Positions 50,558 through 59,631 of a DNA stretch of 64,000 bases are shown piece by piece. This DNA comes from Streptomyces ortus. Its GTDB lineage: Bacteria > Actinomycetota > Actinomycetes > Streptomycetales > Streptomycetaceae. The notes below the pieces were generated by a model. The model did no database searches. It was not told the origin of the DNA and worked only from the letters and a program-made list of their open reading frames with translations. Made by a program: the position numbers and the translations under genes. Numbering within the stretch: the first letter of the stretch is position 1; each line of letters opens with the position of its first letter. The stretch lies in contig NZ_JAIFZO010000002.1 in NCBI RefSeq assembly GCF_026341275.1, positions 3,015,264-3,079,263 of the forward strand, in the 5' to 3' direction.

Positions 50558-50842
50558 GGCGGCAACCGCCCTCTTCCGCTTCACAAGGTGATGGACAGCG
50601 GGAATAAAGGCTACGCCCCCCGGACCGGCTAGGTCAGTCCGGGCCTGGTCATCGTCGCGTAAGTCACATCGGAAAGCGTGTTTCGGCGTTCGAAATGGCG
50701 GGAAACAAGCGAGGTTCCGATGTGAAATGGGCACGCCTGCTCGGGGCTGCGACCTCGGAAGGCCGAACCGCCGTGGCAGGAACGCACGATGACACGTGTC
50801 CTGCTGCCCCATCACGTGGATCTTGGGCTCTCGCTTCGAACC

Positions 50843-52330
50843 CTACGTCAACCTGTCCGGCGAGGGCACTCCCGGAAGAGTGACCTGGATCCGGCAACCC
50901 CGCTGGGATTCGGCCACGCCGATCCGGCCGCCGTGCAGATCGACCGCCCAGCGGGCGATCGCGAGCCCCAGCCCCGTGCCGCCGTCGCTGCCCGGGCCGT
51001 GCGGAGCGACGACCCCGCCGCGGTTGAACCGCTCGAAGACCCGGTGCCACTCCGAGCGCGGGATGCCGGGGCCCTCGTCCAGGACTTCGAGGTCCAGCGA
51101 CTCGGGGCCGTCGCCGCGTCGGGCCTTCACCGTGACGCGGCCGTGCGGCGGGCTGTGCTTGACCGCGTTGTCGATGAGGTTGGCGACGACCTGGTGGATC
51201 CGCTCCGGGTCCGCGTGCGCGCTCAGCTCCGGCGGCGACACGTCGAGGTGCAGATGGACGTCCGTACGCGTGTGACTGCCGGAGCCGGAGGCGATGCCCG
51301 CGCGCGCGGACGCCACCATGTTGGCCTCCTTGAGCACACCCGACAGGTACGGCCACACCTCGAAACGGCGCTTGCGCAGCGGTACGACGCCGTTGTCCAG
51401 GCGGGAGAGGTCGAGCAGCGTCTCCACCAGCCGGCCGAGCCGCTCCGTCTGCTTCAGGGCGGTGCGCATCGTCTCGGGGTCGGCGGCCGAGACACCGTCC
51501 ACGACGTTCTCCAGGACCGCCCGCAGGCCCGCGATGGGGGTGCGCAGCTCGTGCGAGACGTTCGCCACGAGCTCCTTGCGCTGGCGCTCCTGGGCCTCCA
51601 GGTCGTCGGCCATGCGGTTGATCGTCTGGGCCAGGTCGCCCAGTTCGTCGCGGCGGTCGGCGCCCCTGACCCGGCGGGTGTAATCGCCGTGCGAGATGCC
51701 CCGCGCGACGGTGTTCATCTCGTCCAGCGGAGCGGTGATGGAGTGCGCCACGAACTGGGTGATCAGCAGGGTGGCGATCATGGAGAAGACCGTGATGAAG
51801 CGCAGTTCCGTCTCGGTGCGCACCGCGATCATCAGCAGGCCGGTGGTGATGAAGACCGAGACGACGACCAGCGTGCCGAGCTTCGTCTTGATCGAGAAGG
51901 GACGCACGTCACCCCAGGATCCGGCAGCGGGACCCGCGCCCAGAACCGGGCCGGGGCCCGGACCCGCGCCCGCGCTCGTGCCGGGCGGGGGCGGCGGGGG
52001 CGGCGTGGTGCCCGAGGTCGTACCGGGCATGCTGCCGGCCCCGGAAGCCCAAGCCGGCGTCGAAGCCGAACCCTGAGCCGATGCCGATGCCGATGCCGAT
52101 GCCGAATCCGGAGTCGGAACCGGGGCCGCGCCCGGCTTCGTGCCCGGAGCCGGGGGCGTCGCTGAGAAGCCTCTCCCGTCGTCTCCGCCTTCCCCGTCGC
52201 TCGGGCCGGAAGGCGCACCCGCGCCCGGACCCGCTCCGGCGGCCGGGCCGGAGCCCTTGCCGGAACCCCGGCCCGAGACCCGCCCCGCACCCGCCTTGAC
52301 GCGCTTGCGCAGTACGCCGAGACCCCTCAT
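50843..52330 (-). CDS. Two-component sensor histidine kinase with low-complexity N-terminus
   Basis: 495 residues from ATG 52330. Residues about 20-150 are a disordered Gly/Ala/Ser/Pro tract with an (SA)n run and a polyproline stretch; two membrane helices follow (LGTLVVVSVFITTGLLMIAV and FITVFSMIATLLITQFVAHS), then HAMP (ITAPLDEMNTVARGISHGDY), HisKA (ANVSHELRTPIAGLRAVLEN) and HATPase (NLIDNAVKHSPP; DEGPGIP; GTGLGLAIARWAVDLHGG). There is almost no extracellular loop, so sensing is probably within the membrane. The response regulator gene lies 32 bp upstream in the same operon. Confidence 0.93.
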   Translation of the reverse strand: MRGLGVLRKRVKAGAGRVSGRGSGKGSGPAAGAGPGAGAPSGPSDGEGGDDGRGFSATPPAPGTKPGAAPVPTPDSASASASASAQGSASTPAWASGAGSMPGTTSGTTPPPPPPPGTSAGAGPGPGPVLGAGPAAGSWGDVRPFSIKTKLGTLVVVSVFITTGLLMIAVRTETELRFITVFSMIATLLITQFVAHSITAPLDEMNTVARGISHGDYTRRVRGADRRDELGDLAQTINRMADDLEAQERQRKELVANVSHELRTPIAGLRAVLENVVDGVSAADPETMRTALKQTERLGRLVETLLDLSRLDNGVVPLRKRRFEVWPYLSGVLKEANMVASARAGIASGSGSHTRTDVHLHLDVSPPELSAHADPERIHQVVANLIDNAVKHSPPHGRVTVKARRGDGPESLDLEVLDEGPGIPRSEWHRVFERFNRGGVVAPHGPGSDGGTGLGLAIARWAVDLHGGRIGVAESQRGCRIQVTLPGVPSPDRLT

Positions 52331-52362
52331 CACATACGCCCCCTCGGTCAGGGTGCCCGACC

Positions 52363-53100
52363 CTAGGGTGTCGGGGTCTCCAGCGCGTAGCCCACGCCGT
52401 GCACCGTACGGATCCGCTCCGCGCCGATCTTCCGGCGCAGCGCCTTGATGTGGCTGTCCACGGTCCGGGTGCCGGAGGCGTCCGCCCAGTCCCAGACCTC
52501 GGCCAGCAGCTGCTCGCGCGAGAGGACCGCGCGGGGTGTGTTCGCCAGGCAGACCAGCAGGTCGAACTCGGTGGGCGTGAGGTGTACGTCGTCGGCGCGC
52601 ACCCGCACCCGGCGCTGGGCGTGGTCGATCTCCAGCTCGCCGAGGCGCAGGATGCCGGAGCGCGGGGTGGACGCGGCCAGCGCGGCCCGCTCCACGCGGC
52701 GCAACAGAACGTGCACGCGCGCGGCCAGCTCCCGCATCGAGAACGGCTTCGTCATGTAGTCGTCGGCGCCCACGCCGAGGCCGACCAGCATGTCCGTCTC
52801 GTCGTCGCGGGCGGTGAGCATCATCACCGGCACCGGACGGGCCGCCTGGACGCGGCGGCAGACCTCCAGGCCGTCGAAACCGGGCAGCATGATGTCGAGG
52901 ATCAGCAGGTCTGGCTGCCATGCCTCGGCCGTGTCCACGGCGGCCGGCCCGTCACCCGCCGTTTGCACGAGGAATCCCTCGGCGCGAAGCCGGGCGGCGA
53001 TGGCGTCGACGATCGTCGGATCGTCCTCGACCACCAGCACCCGGCGCTGAGCGCCCGGCGTGGCCGCCGTGCCGTTGTGCGAGGTGTGTGTCTGCTCCAT
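52363..53100 (-). CDS. OmpR/PhoB-family response regulator
   Basis: 245 residues. Receiver domain with acid pocket VLVVEDDPTIVDAI, phosphorylated Asp in DLLILDIMLPGFDGLEV, and K in DDYMTKPFSMREL; winged-helix effector domain with LTPTEFDLLVCLANTPRAVLSREQLL and VDSHIKALRRKI. It pairs with the kinase encoded 32 bp downstream. Targets are unknown. ATG at 53100. Confidence 0.95.
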   Translation of the reverse strand: MEQTHTSHNGTAATPGAQRRVLVVEDDPTIVDAIAARLRAEGFLVQTAGDGPAAVDTAEAWQPDLLILDIMLPGFDGLEVCRRVQAARPVPVMMLTARDDETDMLVGLGVGADDYMTKPFSMRELAARVHVLLRRVERAALAASTPRSGILRLGELEIDHAQRRVRVRADDVHLTPTEFDLLVCLANTPRAVLSREQLLAEVWDWADASGTRTVDSHIKALRRKIGAERIRTVHGVGYALETPTP

Positions 53101-53212
53101 CGCCCGCCCCTGAGTGTGCTTTCCGGAACCAGTGGGGTGATTCCATGACTGCGCTTGACGCTTGAATGATCGGCGTCAGAGCAGCAGGGTACGGCCAGTG
53201 ACCGCCGCTCGG

Positions 53213-53899
53213 CTATCCAGGCCTTACCGCGAGATGCACCACGTCCGGAACGCCCCGGGCAACGGGGATCTCTTCGGTACGCACCTGTTGGAACCCGGCA
53301 TTCCGCAAGGTTCTTGCGAAATCAGGCGAAGGTTTGGCCGACCAAACAGCGAGTACCCCGCCGTCCCTCAACACCCGTGCGCACGCGGCGAGTCCGGCCT
53401 GTGAGTACAGGCTCTCGTTGCCCTCCGTGACGGTCCACTCGGGTCCGTTGTCGATGTCGAGGCAGAGTACGTCGTACGTGTCGGATGTCTCATTGACGTG
53501 TGCGACGAGATCGACCTCGATGATCTCGGTGCGCGGATCCGCGAGTGCGGGGGCCGACAGTTCCGAGAGGGGCCCGGAGCGGTGCCAGTCGATGATGGCC
53601 CGCTCCCGTTCGGCGACCGCGATACGGCCCCAGCGGGGGTCGGCCGCCGCGTGGGCGAGGGAGAAGCCGACGCCGAGGCCGCCGATCAGGATCTCCGGTT
53701 CGGGGCGCCCGTCCAGCGCGCCGAGCGCGGCGTCGACCAGCAGCCTCTCCGAGCGGCCGTCGGAGGTGTCCATGAGGAAGCAGCCGTTGGCGATGATCTG
53801 CAGCAGCTCGCCGTGCCGGCGCAGCACGACCTCGCCGTACGGTCCCTCGCGGCGGTCGATGACTTCGGGGCTGCCGTGCGGGGCGTCGTACGCGGTCAT
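53213..53899 (-). CDS. Spermidine-synthase-like protein (SAM-binding fold)
   Basis: 228 residues from ATG 53899 (AGGATG upstream). A spermidine synthase fold is suggested by GPYGEVVLRRHGELLQIIANG, the nucleotide loop EILIGGLGVGFSLAHAAADP, the acidic VAERERAIIDW and DVLCLDIDNGPEWTV. The usual polyamine-site residues are not all apparent, so it may be a methyltransferase relative. The longer frame extending right over lon is an antisense artefact. It is downstream of nothing obvious and divergent from the region before lon. Confidence 0.8.
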   Translation of the reverse strand: MTAYDAPHGSPEVIDRREGPYGEVVLRRHGELLQIIANGCFLMDTSDGRSERLLVDAALGALDGRPEPEILIGGLGVGFSLAHAAADPRWGRIAVAERERAIIDWHRSGPLSELSAPALADPRTEIIEVDLVAHVNETSDTYDVLCLDIDNGPEWTVTEGNESLYSQAGLAACARVLRDGGVLAVWSAKPSPDFARTLRNAGFQQVRTEEIPVARGVPDVVHLAVRPG

Positions 53900-54138
53900 G
53901 GGTTCATCCTGGCAAGCGGGCCCCGGTCCGGCAGCCGATTTTCGCCACGCGGCGGGAGGGCTCGGGGGCCGGCGGTGGCCGACTGTGGGGCTTGGCGGGT
54001 CGGCGCAGGGTGGCGAACCGACCGGGCTCGGTAAGCCGGCCAGTCCCGGCGAGTCGGTCCGGCTTGGCGAGTCGGCCCGGCTTGGCGAGGGGGCCGGGCC
54101 TGGGAAGCCGACCGGGCCCGGCGGGTCGGTCGGGCCTG

Positions 54139-54387
54139 ATGAGCCCACGGGCCCTGGCGAACCCATCGGCCCTGACGCCCTGGCCCCGCCGGCTCCTCCT
54201 GGCGGTGTCCGGCTGGTCGGTCGGCGAGGGCCTGGTGGCCTTCGCCGACCCCCTGACGGACTGGGGTCACCCGCTGGCCCTGGCCGCCGGGATCGCCACC
54301 TGGCCGTGGGTGCGGCGGGCGCGCCGGGCACGTGATCGCTCACAGCGAACAGGCCCAGGGGAACAATCAGCGGCTCACGTGCATTGA
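54139..54387 (+). CDS. Possible small membrane protein
   Basis: 82 residues if started at ATG 54139. The second half has helices PRRLLLAVSGWSVGEGLVAF and WGHPLALAAGIATWPWVRRA and looks real; the reading frame is open back to 53992 through a repetitive Arg/Pro/Gly tract. No clear ribosome binding site or family is seen. It ends about 40 bp before lon. The start is uncertain. Confidence 0.45.
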   Translation: MSPRALANPSALTPWPRRLLLAVSGWSVGEGLVAFADPLTDWGHPLALAAGIATWPWVRRARRARDRSQRTGPGEQSAAHVH

Positions 54388-54403
54388 GTCGGCATAGCTC
54401 AAC
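54383..54403. promoter_or_regulatory. HAIR operator (HspR site) upstream of lon
   Basis: ATTGAGT-CGGCATA-GCTCAAC matches the HspR-associated inverted repeat CTTGAGT-N7-ACTCAAG in 11 of 14 arm positions, with the exact 7-nt spacer. It lies 21 bp upstream of the lon ATG. Published work shows HspR repression of lon in Streptomyces. Confidence 0.87.
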
Positions 54404-54424
54404 TTGAATGCCGAAGGGGAGATC

Positions 54425-56839
54425 ATGACTTTGACGTCCGAACCGCTCACTCTGCCCGTGCTGCCGCTCGACGACGAGGTCGTGCTGCCCGGCATGGTGG
54501 TGCCCCTGGACCTGAACGACGCCGATGTACGCGCCGCGGTGGAGGCCGCCCAGGCCGACGCCCGCTCCAGTGGCAGCAAGCCGAGGGTGCTCCTTGTTCC
54601 GCGGATCGACGGCACGTACGCGAACACGGGGGTGCTCGGCACGGTCGAGCAGGTGGGACGCCTCGCCGACGGCGACCCCGGCGCCCTGATCCGCGGTCGC
54701 GGACGGGTGCGGGTCGGCGCCGGTACGACCGGTCCCGGCGCGGCCCTGTGGGTGGAGGGCACGCAGGTCGAGGAGACCGTGCCCGACCCGTTGCCCGGCG
54801 CCGTGACCGAGCTGGTCAAGGAGTACAAGGCGCTGGCCACCGACTGGCTGAAGAAGCGGGCCGCCTGGCAGGTCGTGGACCGCGTCCAGCAGATCGACGA
54901 CGTGTCCACGCTCGCCGACAACTCCGGCTACTCGCCGTTCCTGACGACCGCCCAGAAGGTCGAGCTCCTTGAGACCACCGACCCGGTGGCCCGGCTGAAG
55001 CTCGCCACCGAGCAGCTGCGCGAGCACCTCGCCGAGCAGGATGTCGCCGAGTCCATCGCCAAGGACGTACAGGAAGGTGTGGACAAGCAGCAGCGGGAGT
55101 TCCTGCTGCGGCGGCAGCTGGAGGCCGTGCGCAAGGAGCTGCGCGAGCTGAACGGCGAGGCCGAGGGCGAGGAGTCCGACGACTACCGGGCCCGCGTCGA
55201 GGCCGCCGACCTCCCGGAGAAGGTCCGTGAGGCCGCGCTCAAGGAGGTCGAGAAGCTGGAGCGCTCCAGCGACCAGTCGCCGGAGGGTTCCTGGATCCGC
55301 ACCTGGCTCGACACCGTGCTCGAACTCCCGTGGAGCGAGCGCACGGAGGACGAGTACGACATCCAGGGCGCCAAGACGGTCCTGGACGCCGAGCACGCGG
55401 GCCTGGACGACGTGAAGGAGCGGATCACCGAGTACCTGGCGGTCCGCAAGCGGCGCAACGACCGGGGTCTGGGTGTCGTGGGCGGCCGGCGCGGCGGTGC
55501 CGTGCTCGCGCTCGTCGGACCTCCCGGCGTCGGCAAGACGAGCCTGGGTGAGTCGGTCGCGCACGCTATGGGCCGCAAGTTCGTCCGGGTCGCCCTCGGC
55601 GGCGTACGGGACGAGGCGGAGATCCGCGGTCACCGGCGTACGTACGTCGGCGCGCTGCCCGGCCGGATCGTACGGGCGATCAAGGAGGCCGGGTCCATGA
55701 ACCCGGTGGTCCTGCTCGACGAGATCGACAAGGTGGGCTCCGACTTCCGGGGCGACCCGGCGGCGGCCCTCCTCGAAGTCCTCGACCCGGCCCAGAACCA
55801 CACCTTCCGGGACCACTACCTGGAGGTCGAGCTGGACCTGAGCGATGTCGTCTTCCTGGCCACGGCCAACGTGCTGGAGGCCATCCCGGAGGCGCTGCTC
55901 GACCGTATGGAACTGGTGCGGCTCGACGGGTACACCGAGGACGAGAAGGTCGTCATCGCCCGCGACCACCTGCTCCCGCGTCAGCTGGAGCGGGCCGGTC
56001 TGGAGAGCGCCGAGGTCACCCTCGACGAGAGCGCGCTGCGCAAGCTGGCCGGTGAGTACACGCGGGAAGCGGGCGTACGGAACCTGGAACGGTCCGTCGC
56101 ACGGCTGCTCCGCAAGATCGCGGCGCAGCACGAACTCGGTGAGCGCGAGCTGCCGTTCACGGTGGGCGAGGACGACCTGCGCGCCTTGATCGGCAGGCCG
56201 CACCACGTGCCCGAGTCCGCACAGGACCCGGCCGAGCGCCGTACGGCGGTGCCCGGGGTGGCGACCGGTCTCGCGGTCACCGGCGCCGGTGGTGACGTCC
56301 TCTTCGTCGAGGCGTCGCTCGCCGACCCGGAGACGGGCGCGGCGGGTCTGACCCTCACCGGTCAGCTGGGTGACGTGATGAAGGAGTCGGCACAGATCGC
56401 GCTCTCCTTCCTGCGCTCGCACGGCGCCGAACTGGAGCTGCCCGTCGCCGACCTCAAGGACCGGGGCGTGCACATCCACTTCCCGGCGGGCGCGGTACCG
56501 AAGGACGGCCCGAGCGCGGGCGTCACGATGACGACGGCGCTGGCCTCGCTGCTGTCGGGCCGGCTGGTCCGTACGGACGTGGCCATGACCGGTGAGGTCT
56601 CGCTCACCGGCCGGGTGCTGCCGATCGGCGGCGTCAAGCAGAAGCTGCTCGCCGCGCACCGGGCGGGGGTCACCACGGTGATCATCCCCAAGCGCAACGA
56701 GGCCGACCTGGACGACGTCCCGGCCGAGGTTCTGGACAAGCTCGACGTCCACGCGGTGACGGACGTCCGCCAGGTCCTGGAACTGGCGCTGGCGCCGGCG
56801 ACGAACGGCGCGGCGACGGAGGTTCCGGTGGCGGCGTGA
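54425..56839 (+). CDS. lon: ATP-dependent Lon protease
   Basis: 804 residues from ATG 54425 (AAGGGGAGATC upstream). Lon N-domain (LPVLPLDDEVVLPGMVVPLD), AAA+ module with Walker A GPPGVGKTS (365-373), Walker B NPVVLLDEIDKVG and arginine finger region, and S16 protease domain with catalytic Ser697 in PKDGPSAGV and Lys740 in GGVKQKLL. It degrades damaged and regulatory proteins in the cytosol. The HAIR site upstream puts it in the HspR heat-shock regulon. A perfect 18-bp hairpin terminator follows. Confidence 0.97.
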   Translation: MTLTSEPLTLPVLPLDDEVVLPGMVVPLDLNDADVRAAVEAAQADARSSGSKPRVLLVPRIDGTYANTGVLGTVEQVGRLADGDPGALIRGRGRVRVGAGTTGPGAALWVEGTQVEETVPDPLPGAVTELVKEYKALATDWLKKRAAWQVVDRVQQIDDVSTLADNSGYSPFLTTAQKVELLETTDPVARLKLATEQLREHLAEQDVAESIAKDVQEGVDKQQREFLLRRQLEAVRKELRELNGEAEGEESDDYRARVEAADLPEKVREAALKEVEKLERSSDQSPEGSWIRTWLDTVLELPWSERTEDEYDIQGAKTVLDAEHAGLDDVKERITEYLAVRKRRNDRGLGVVGGRRGGAVLALVGPPGVGKTSLGESVAHAMGRKFVRVALGGVRDEAEIRGHRRTYVGALPGRIVRAIKEAGSMNPVVLLDEIDKVGSDFRGDPAAALLEVLDPAQNHTFRDHYLEVELDLSDVVFLATANVLEAIPEALLDRMELVRLDGYTEDEKVVIARDHLLPRQLERAGLESAEVTLDESALRKLAGEYTREAGVRNLERSVARLLRKIAAQHELGERELPFTVGEDDLRALIGRPHHVPESAQDPAERRTAVPGVATGLAVTGAGGDVLFVEASLADPETGAAGLTLTGQLGDVMKESAQIALSFLRSHGAELELPVADLKDRGVHIHFPAGAVPKDGPSAGVTMTTALASLLSGRLVRTDVAMTGEVSLTGRVLPIGGVKQKLLAAHRAGVTTVIIPKRNEADLDDVPAEVLDKLDVHAVTDVRQVLELALAPATNGAATEVPVAA

Positions 56840-56856
56840 CGGACGCCATCGGTCAT

Positions 56857-56897
56857 GGAAGGCCCGGGCCCCTCTTCGCGAGGGGCCCGGGCCTTCC
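56857..56897. terminator. Strong hairpin terminator after lon
   Basis: GGAAGGCCCGGGCCCCTC at 56857-56874 and its exact complement at 56880-56897 form an 18-bp perfect stem with a TTCGC loop. It lies between convergent lon and the GH25 gene and should terminate both. Confidence 0.95.
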
Positions 56898-56952
56898 GCA
56901 TGCGTGCGGGCTTTCCGGACGCATACGGGCTGTGCGCGTACGGGGCGGACGG

Positions 56953-57831
56953 TCAGCCGTTGGCGAGTGCCACCACGCGGTCGAGGGCGCCGTTGAACTT
57001 GTCGTGGTCGCCGACCGTGGGGCCGGAGGACGTGTACTGCCACATCGTGTAGTAGTCCCAGCCCGCCGGAAGCGTGCCCACCGCCGTGGCGTAACGGGCG
57101 ACCCAGAGCGGGTTGGCGGAGGCGAAACCGGCGTAGTCCCCGGTGCACTGGGTCCACCAGCTGGTGGCCGTGTAGATGACGGCGTCACGGCCGGTGCGGG
57201 CCTTGTACTGGTTCAGGAAGTCACGGATCCAGGTGACCATCGCGCTCTGCGTCTTGCCGTAACAGGCCGCCCCGTACGGGTTCCATTCGATGTCGAGGGT
57301 GCCCGGCAGCGTCCTGCCGTCCTTCGACCAGCCGCCGCCGTTGTTCACGAAGTAGTTGGCCTGCGCGGCGCCGCCCGTGGTGTCGGGGGTCGCGAAGTGG
57401 TACGCGCCCCGGATCATGCCGACGTTGTAGGAGCCGTTGTACTGCTGGGCGAAGTAGGGGTTCGTGTAGTACGTCCCCTCGGTGCCCTTCGCATAGGCCC
57501 ACTTGACCCCGCTGCTCCACAGGGTCGACCAGGCGACGTTGCCCTGGTGGCTGCTGACGTCCACGCCCTCCGTCCGGGTGGCGTCACTCAGGGTCGGCAG
57601 GCCGTCCTGACCGTCGTGCGGGATGACGCCCATGCCCAGGTACGCGGAGCCGCGGGCCGGGACGTCGGCGGCGTGGGCGGGGCGGGCGACGAGCGGGGAG
57701 ACGGCCAGGAAGAGAGACAGGAAGAGAGACAGGGAGAGGGACAGGAGCAGGATGCCCGTCGCACCGAGGCGCGTTCTGAGGGGGTCGACTGCGCGCGGGG
57801 GGTGGGCCGTTCCGGACAGGTGCACGGACAT
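56953..57831 (-). CDS. Secreted GH25 lysozyme (1,4-beta-N-acetylmuramidase)
   Basis: 292 residues from ATG 57831. A long signal peptide with an (LS/LF)n hydrophobic core (ATGILLLSLSLSLFLSLF, then LAVSPLVARPAHA) is probably cut after AHA near residue 54. The GH25 domain begins EGVDVSSHQGNVAWSTLW, with the catalytic Asp/Glu in GTLDIEWNPYG and the WQY/TSSGPTVG end. It hydrolyses peptidoglycan outside the cell. The signal core is encoded by three 12-bp tandem repeats at 57707-57742. Confidence 0.92.
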   Translation of the reverse strand: MSVHLSGTAHPPRAVDPLRTRLGATGILLLSLSLSLFLSLFLAVSPLVARPAHAADVPARGSAYLGMGVIPHDGQDGLPTLSDATRTEGVDVSSHQGNVAWSTLWSSGVKWAYAKGTEGTYYTNPYFAQQYNGSYNVGMIRGAYHFATPDTTGGAAQANYFVNNGGGWSKDGRTLPGTLDIEWNPYGAACYGKTQSAMVTWIRDFLNQYKARTGRDAVIYTATSWWTQCTGDYAGFASANPLWVARYATAVGTLPAGWDYYTMWQYTSSGPTVGDHDKFNGALDRVVALANG

Positions 57832-58047
57832 GTTCGCGCCTCCGAGGACTCGGTGGTGGCCGGTGGTGGTGCTCCATGAAAAATGGCGTGGGCATGCCAT
57901 GCGGGTGTGCGGTGAAGAAGCTACGCACGCGGGCGACCGGCCGAAAGAGGGCTCGGCGGCTGCCGTTGGTCTATTCCTGCGAAATACTGGCCGAGCTGCG
58001 GCAATGGTGGTCTTTGGCGGAAACTTTCAGGATCGGGAAACCGGGTC

Positions 58048-58584
58048 ATGGGTGCTGACGTGCACGAGGGCGGTACGGGCGAGGGGCGTCGGGCGGGATC
58101 CGGCGTTCCGGGGAGTGGCGTGGACCAGGGGGCGGGGGGCGGCGGGTCCGTGGATCAGGAGTTTCTGGCTCTGGAGCGGGAGCTGACCGTTCTGCTGCGG
58201 CGGGCGCGGGCGTCCTCCGGGGAGATGGTGCGTGAGGTCCATCCCGACCTGGAGTCCTCCGCGTACGGGCTGCTCGTACGGCTGGAGGAGCGCGGGCGGC
58301 AGCGGGCGACCGAGCTCGCCGCGTACATCGGGGTCGGCAAGGCCACGATGTCGCGGCAGTTGCGGGCGCTGGAGGAGCTGGGGCTCGTCGCCCGGGAGCC
58401 GGATCCCGCGGACGGGCGGGCGTGGCTCGTGCATCTCACCGACGTGGGGCGGGAGCGGTTCGGGACCGTGCGGGATGCTCGGCGGGCCCGGTATGTGCGG
58501 GAGTTGGCCAACTGGGAGCGGGGGGAAGTGGCCGAGCTGGCTCGGTTGTTGCATCGGCTGAACCGGGGGGTCGAGCGGGGGTAG
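58048..58584 (+). CDS. MarR-family transcriptional regulator
   Basis: 178 residues from ATG 58048, with a Gly-rich leader of about 35 residues; a GTG at 58150 (VDQEFLALERE) would give a more usual 144-residue MarR. The winged helix is RATELAAYIGVGKATMSRQLRALEELGLV followed by the wing REPDPADGRAWLVHLTDVG (in outline). It is divergent from the lysozyme gene and followed by a repeat array. Ligand and targets are unknown. Confidence 0.85.
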   Translation: MGADVHEGGTGEGRRAGSGVPGSGVDQGAGGGGSVDQEFLALERELTVLLRRARASSGEMVREVHPDLESSAYGLLVRLEERGRQRATELAAYIGVGKATMSRQLRALEELGLVAREPDPADGRAWLVHLTDVGRERFGTVRDARRARYVRELANWERGEVAELARLLHRLNRGVERG

Positions 58585-58620
58585 CGGCCCGGCCGGAGGC
58601 CGCGGGCCGGTGGGGCGGGT

Positions 58621-58811
58621 TGCGCCGTTCCCCGCGCCCCTGAAGAGCGAAAGATTGCGCCGTTCCCCGCGCCCCTTGGGGGCTGCGCCCCCTGAAGACA
58701 AAAGATTGCGCCGTTCCCCGCGCCCCTATGGGCGCAGGACTGCGCCGTTCCTCGCGCCCCTTGGGGGCTGCGCCCCCTGAAGACAAGAGATTGCGCCGTT
58801 CCCCGCGCCCC
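58621..58811. repeat. Intergenic array of five family A boxes, alternating 34-35 and 51 bp spacing
   Basis: TGCGCCGTTCCCCGCGCCCC (reverse complement of the box at 5218) starts at 58621, 58656, 58707, 58741 and 58792. Intervals are 35, 51, 34 and 51 bp. The 51-bp intervals contain the extra hairpin GGGGGCTGCGCCCCC. It lies between the convergent MarR and PP2C-like genes. Confidence 0.88.
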
Positions 58812-58845
58812 TGAGGGGCGCAAGGCGGCTCACGCCTCGCGTCGT

Positions 58846-59631
58846 TCAGAGTTCTACGTGGGCCACCGTTGCGTCGTCGTGGGGTTTGGAGCGGCCCAGG
58901 TAGGTGGGGGCCGTGTCCGCGAGTTCCAGGGCGCGGACCCGGTCGATCAGGGACCGGCCGCCCTCCTTGCGGACCAGGGCGAACAGGTCCGTCCAGTCGC
59001 CCTCGCCGAACTTCTCCACCCACCGCGTCGCCCCGTCCGTGAGCGCCGTGAGGGCGCGGACCTCGGAGCGGGGGAGTGTGCCCGTGACGGCGCGCGACGC
59101 CACCGTGGGGTCTGCCGCGGCCGTGAAGAAACCACCCTCCTTGTTGCGCATCATCGCGTCCGTCGCCGCCACCGACCGCAGTGTGGCGAGCGGGACCCGC
59201 GAGAGGCGGTCGTCCAGGACGGGGATGACGGCCCCGGCCGGAGACTCGATGAGGAGCGCCGAGTCGGACAGCACCAGGTACTCGACGAACGCCTCTGACC
59301 AGCGCGCCAGCACCACCGTTGCCTGCGGGGTACGCGGGTGAGAAAGGTCACAGGTGGTCCGATGGGCGTCGGCGGTACGGGTGATGGCATGCCCCAAGAC
59401 CTCAGGGAGCGTCAGATCCCGCCGCGTAACGGACAGTTCGTGCAACGCGCCACCGAGCCGGGCCGTGAACCAGGGGACGGAATGCAGACACCCCTGATCG
59501 GTCGCGGGAGGCGTCACACCGTCCAGGACGACGATCGAACCGCCTTGTCCGGAGGCGGGAAGCCCGACCGACGCGTAGTCCTCGTCGGGGCGGGCGGGGT
59601 CACCGGGGACCGAGATCAGTTCCGAGCGCAT
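58846..59631 (-). CDS. PP2C-like protein phosphatase
   Basis: 261 residues from ATG 59631 (no strong ribosome binding site). PP2C-type metal-binding positions are suggested by PDEDYASVGLP, IVVLDGVTPP, YLVLSDSALLIE, ALTDGATRWVE and KPHDDATVAHVEL. It is shorter and more diverged than SpoIIE/RsbU phosphatases. It should be a cytosolic Ser/Thr phosphatase. It is divergent from the conservon, which may suggest a signalling link, but this is only positional. Confidence 0.78.
   Translation of the reverse strand: MRSELISVPGDPARPDEDYASVGLPASGQGGSIVVLDGVTPPATDQGCLHSVPWFTARLGGALHELSVTRRDLTLPEVLGHAITRTADAHRTTCDLSHPRTPQATVVLARWSEAFVEYLVLSDSALLIESPAGAVIPVLDDRLSRVPLATLRSVAATDAMMRNKEGGFFTAAADPTVASRAVTGTLPRSEVRALTALTDGATRWVEKFGEGDWTDLFALVRKEGGRSLIDRVRALELADTAPTYLGRSKPHDDATVAHVEL

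Noticed and set aside
53900..57157. Long minus-strand frame over lon joined to the spermidine-synthase-like gene
   Set aside because: The part over lon is a shadow; only the last 228 codons (53213-53899) have domains and a ribosome binding site.
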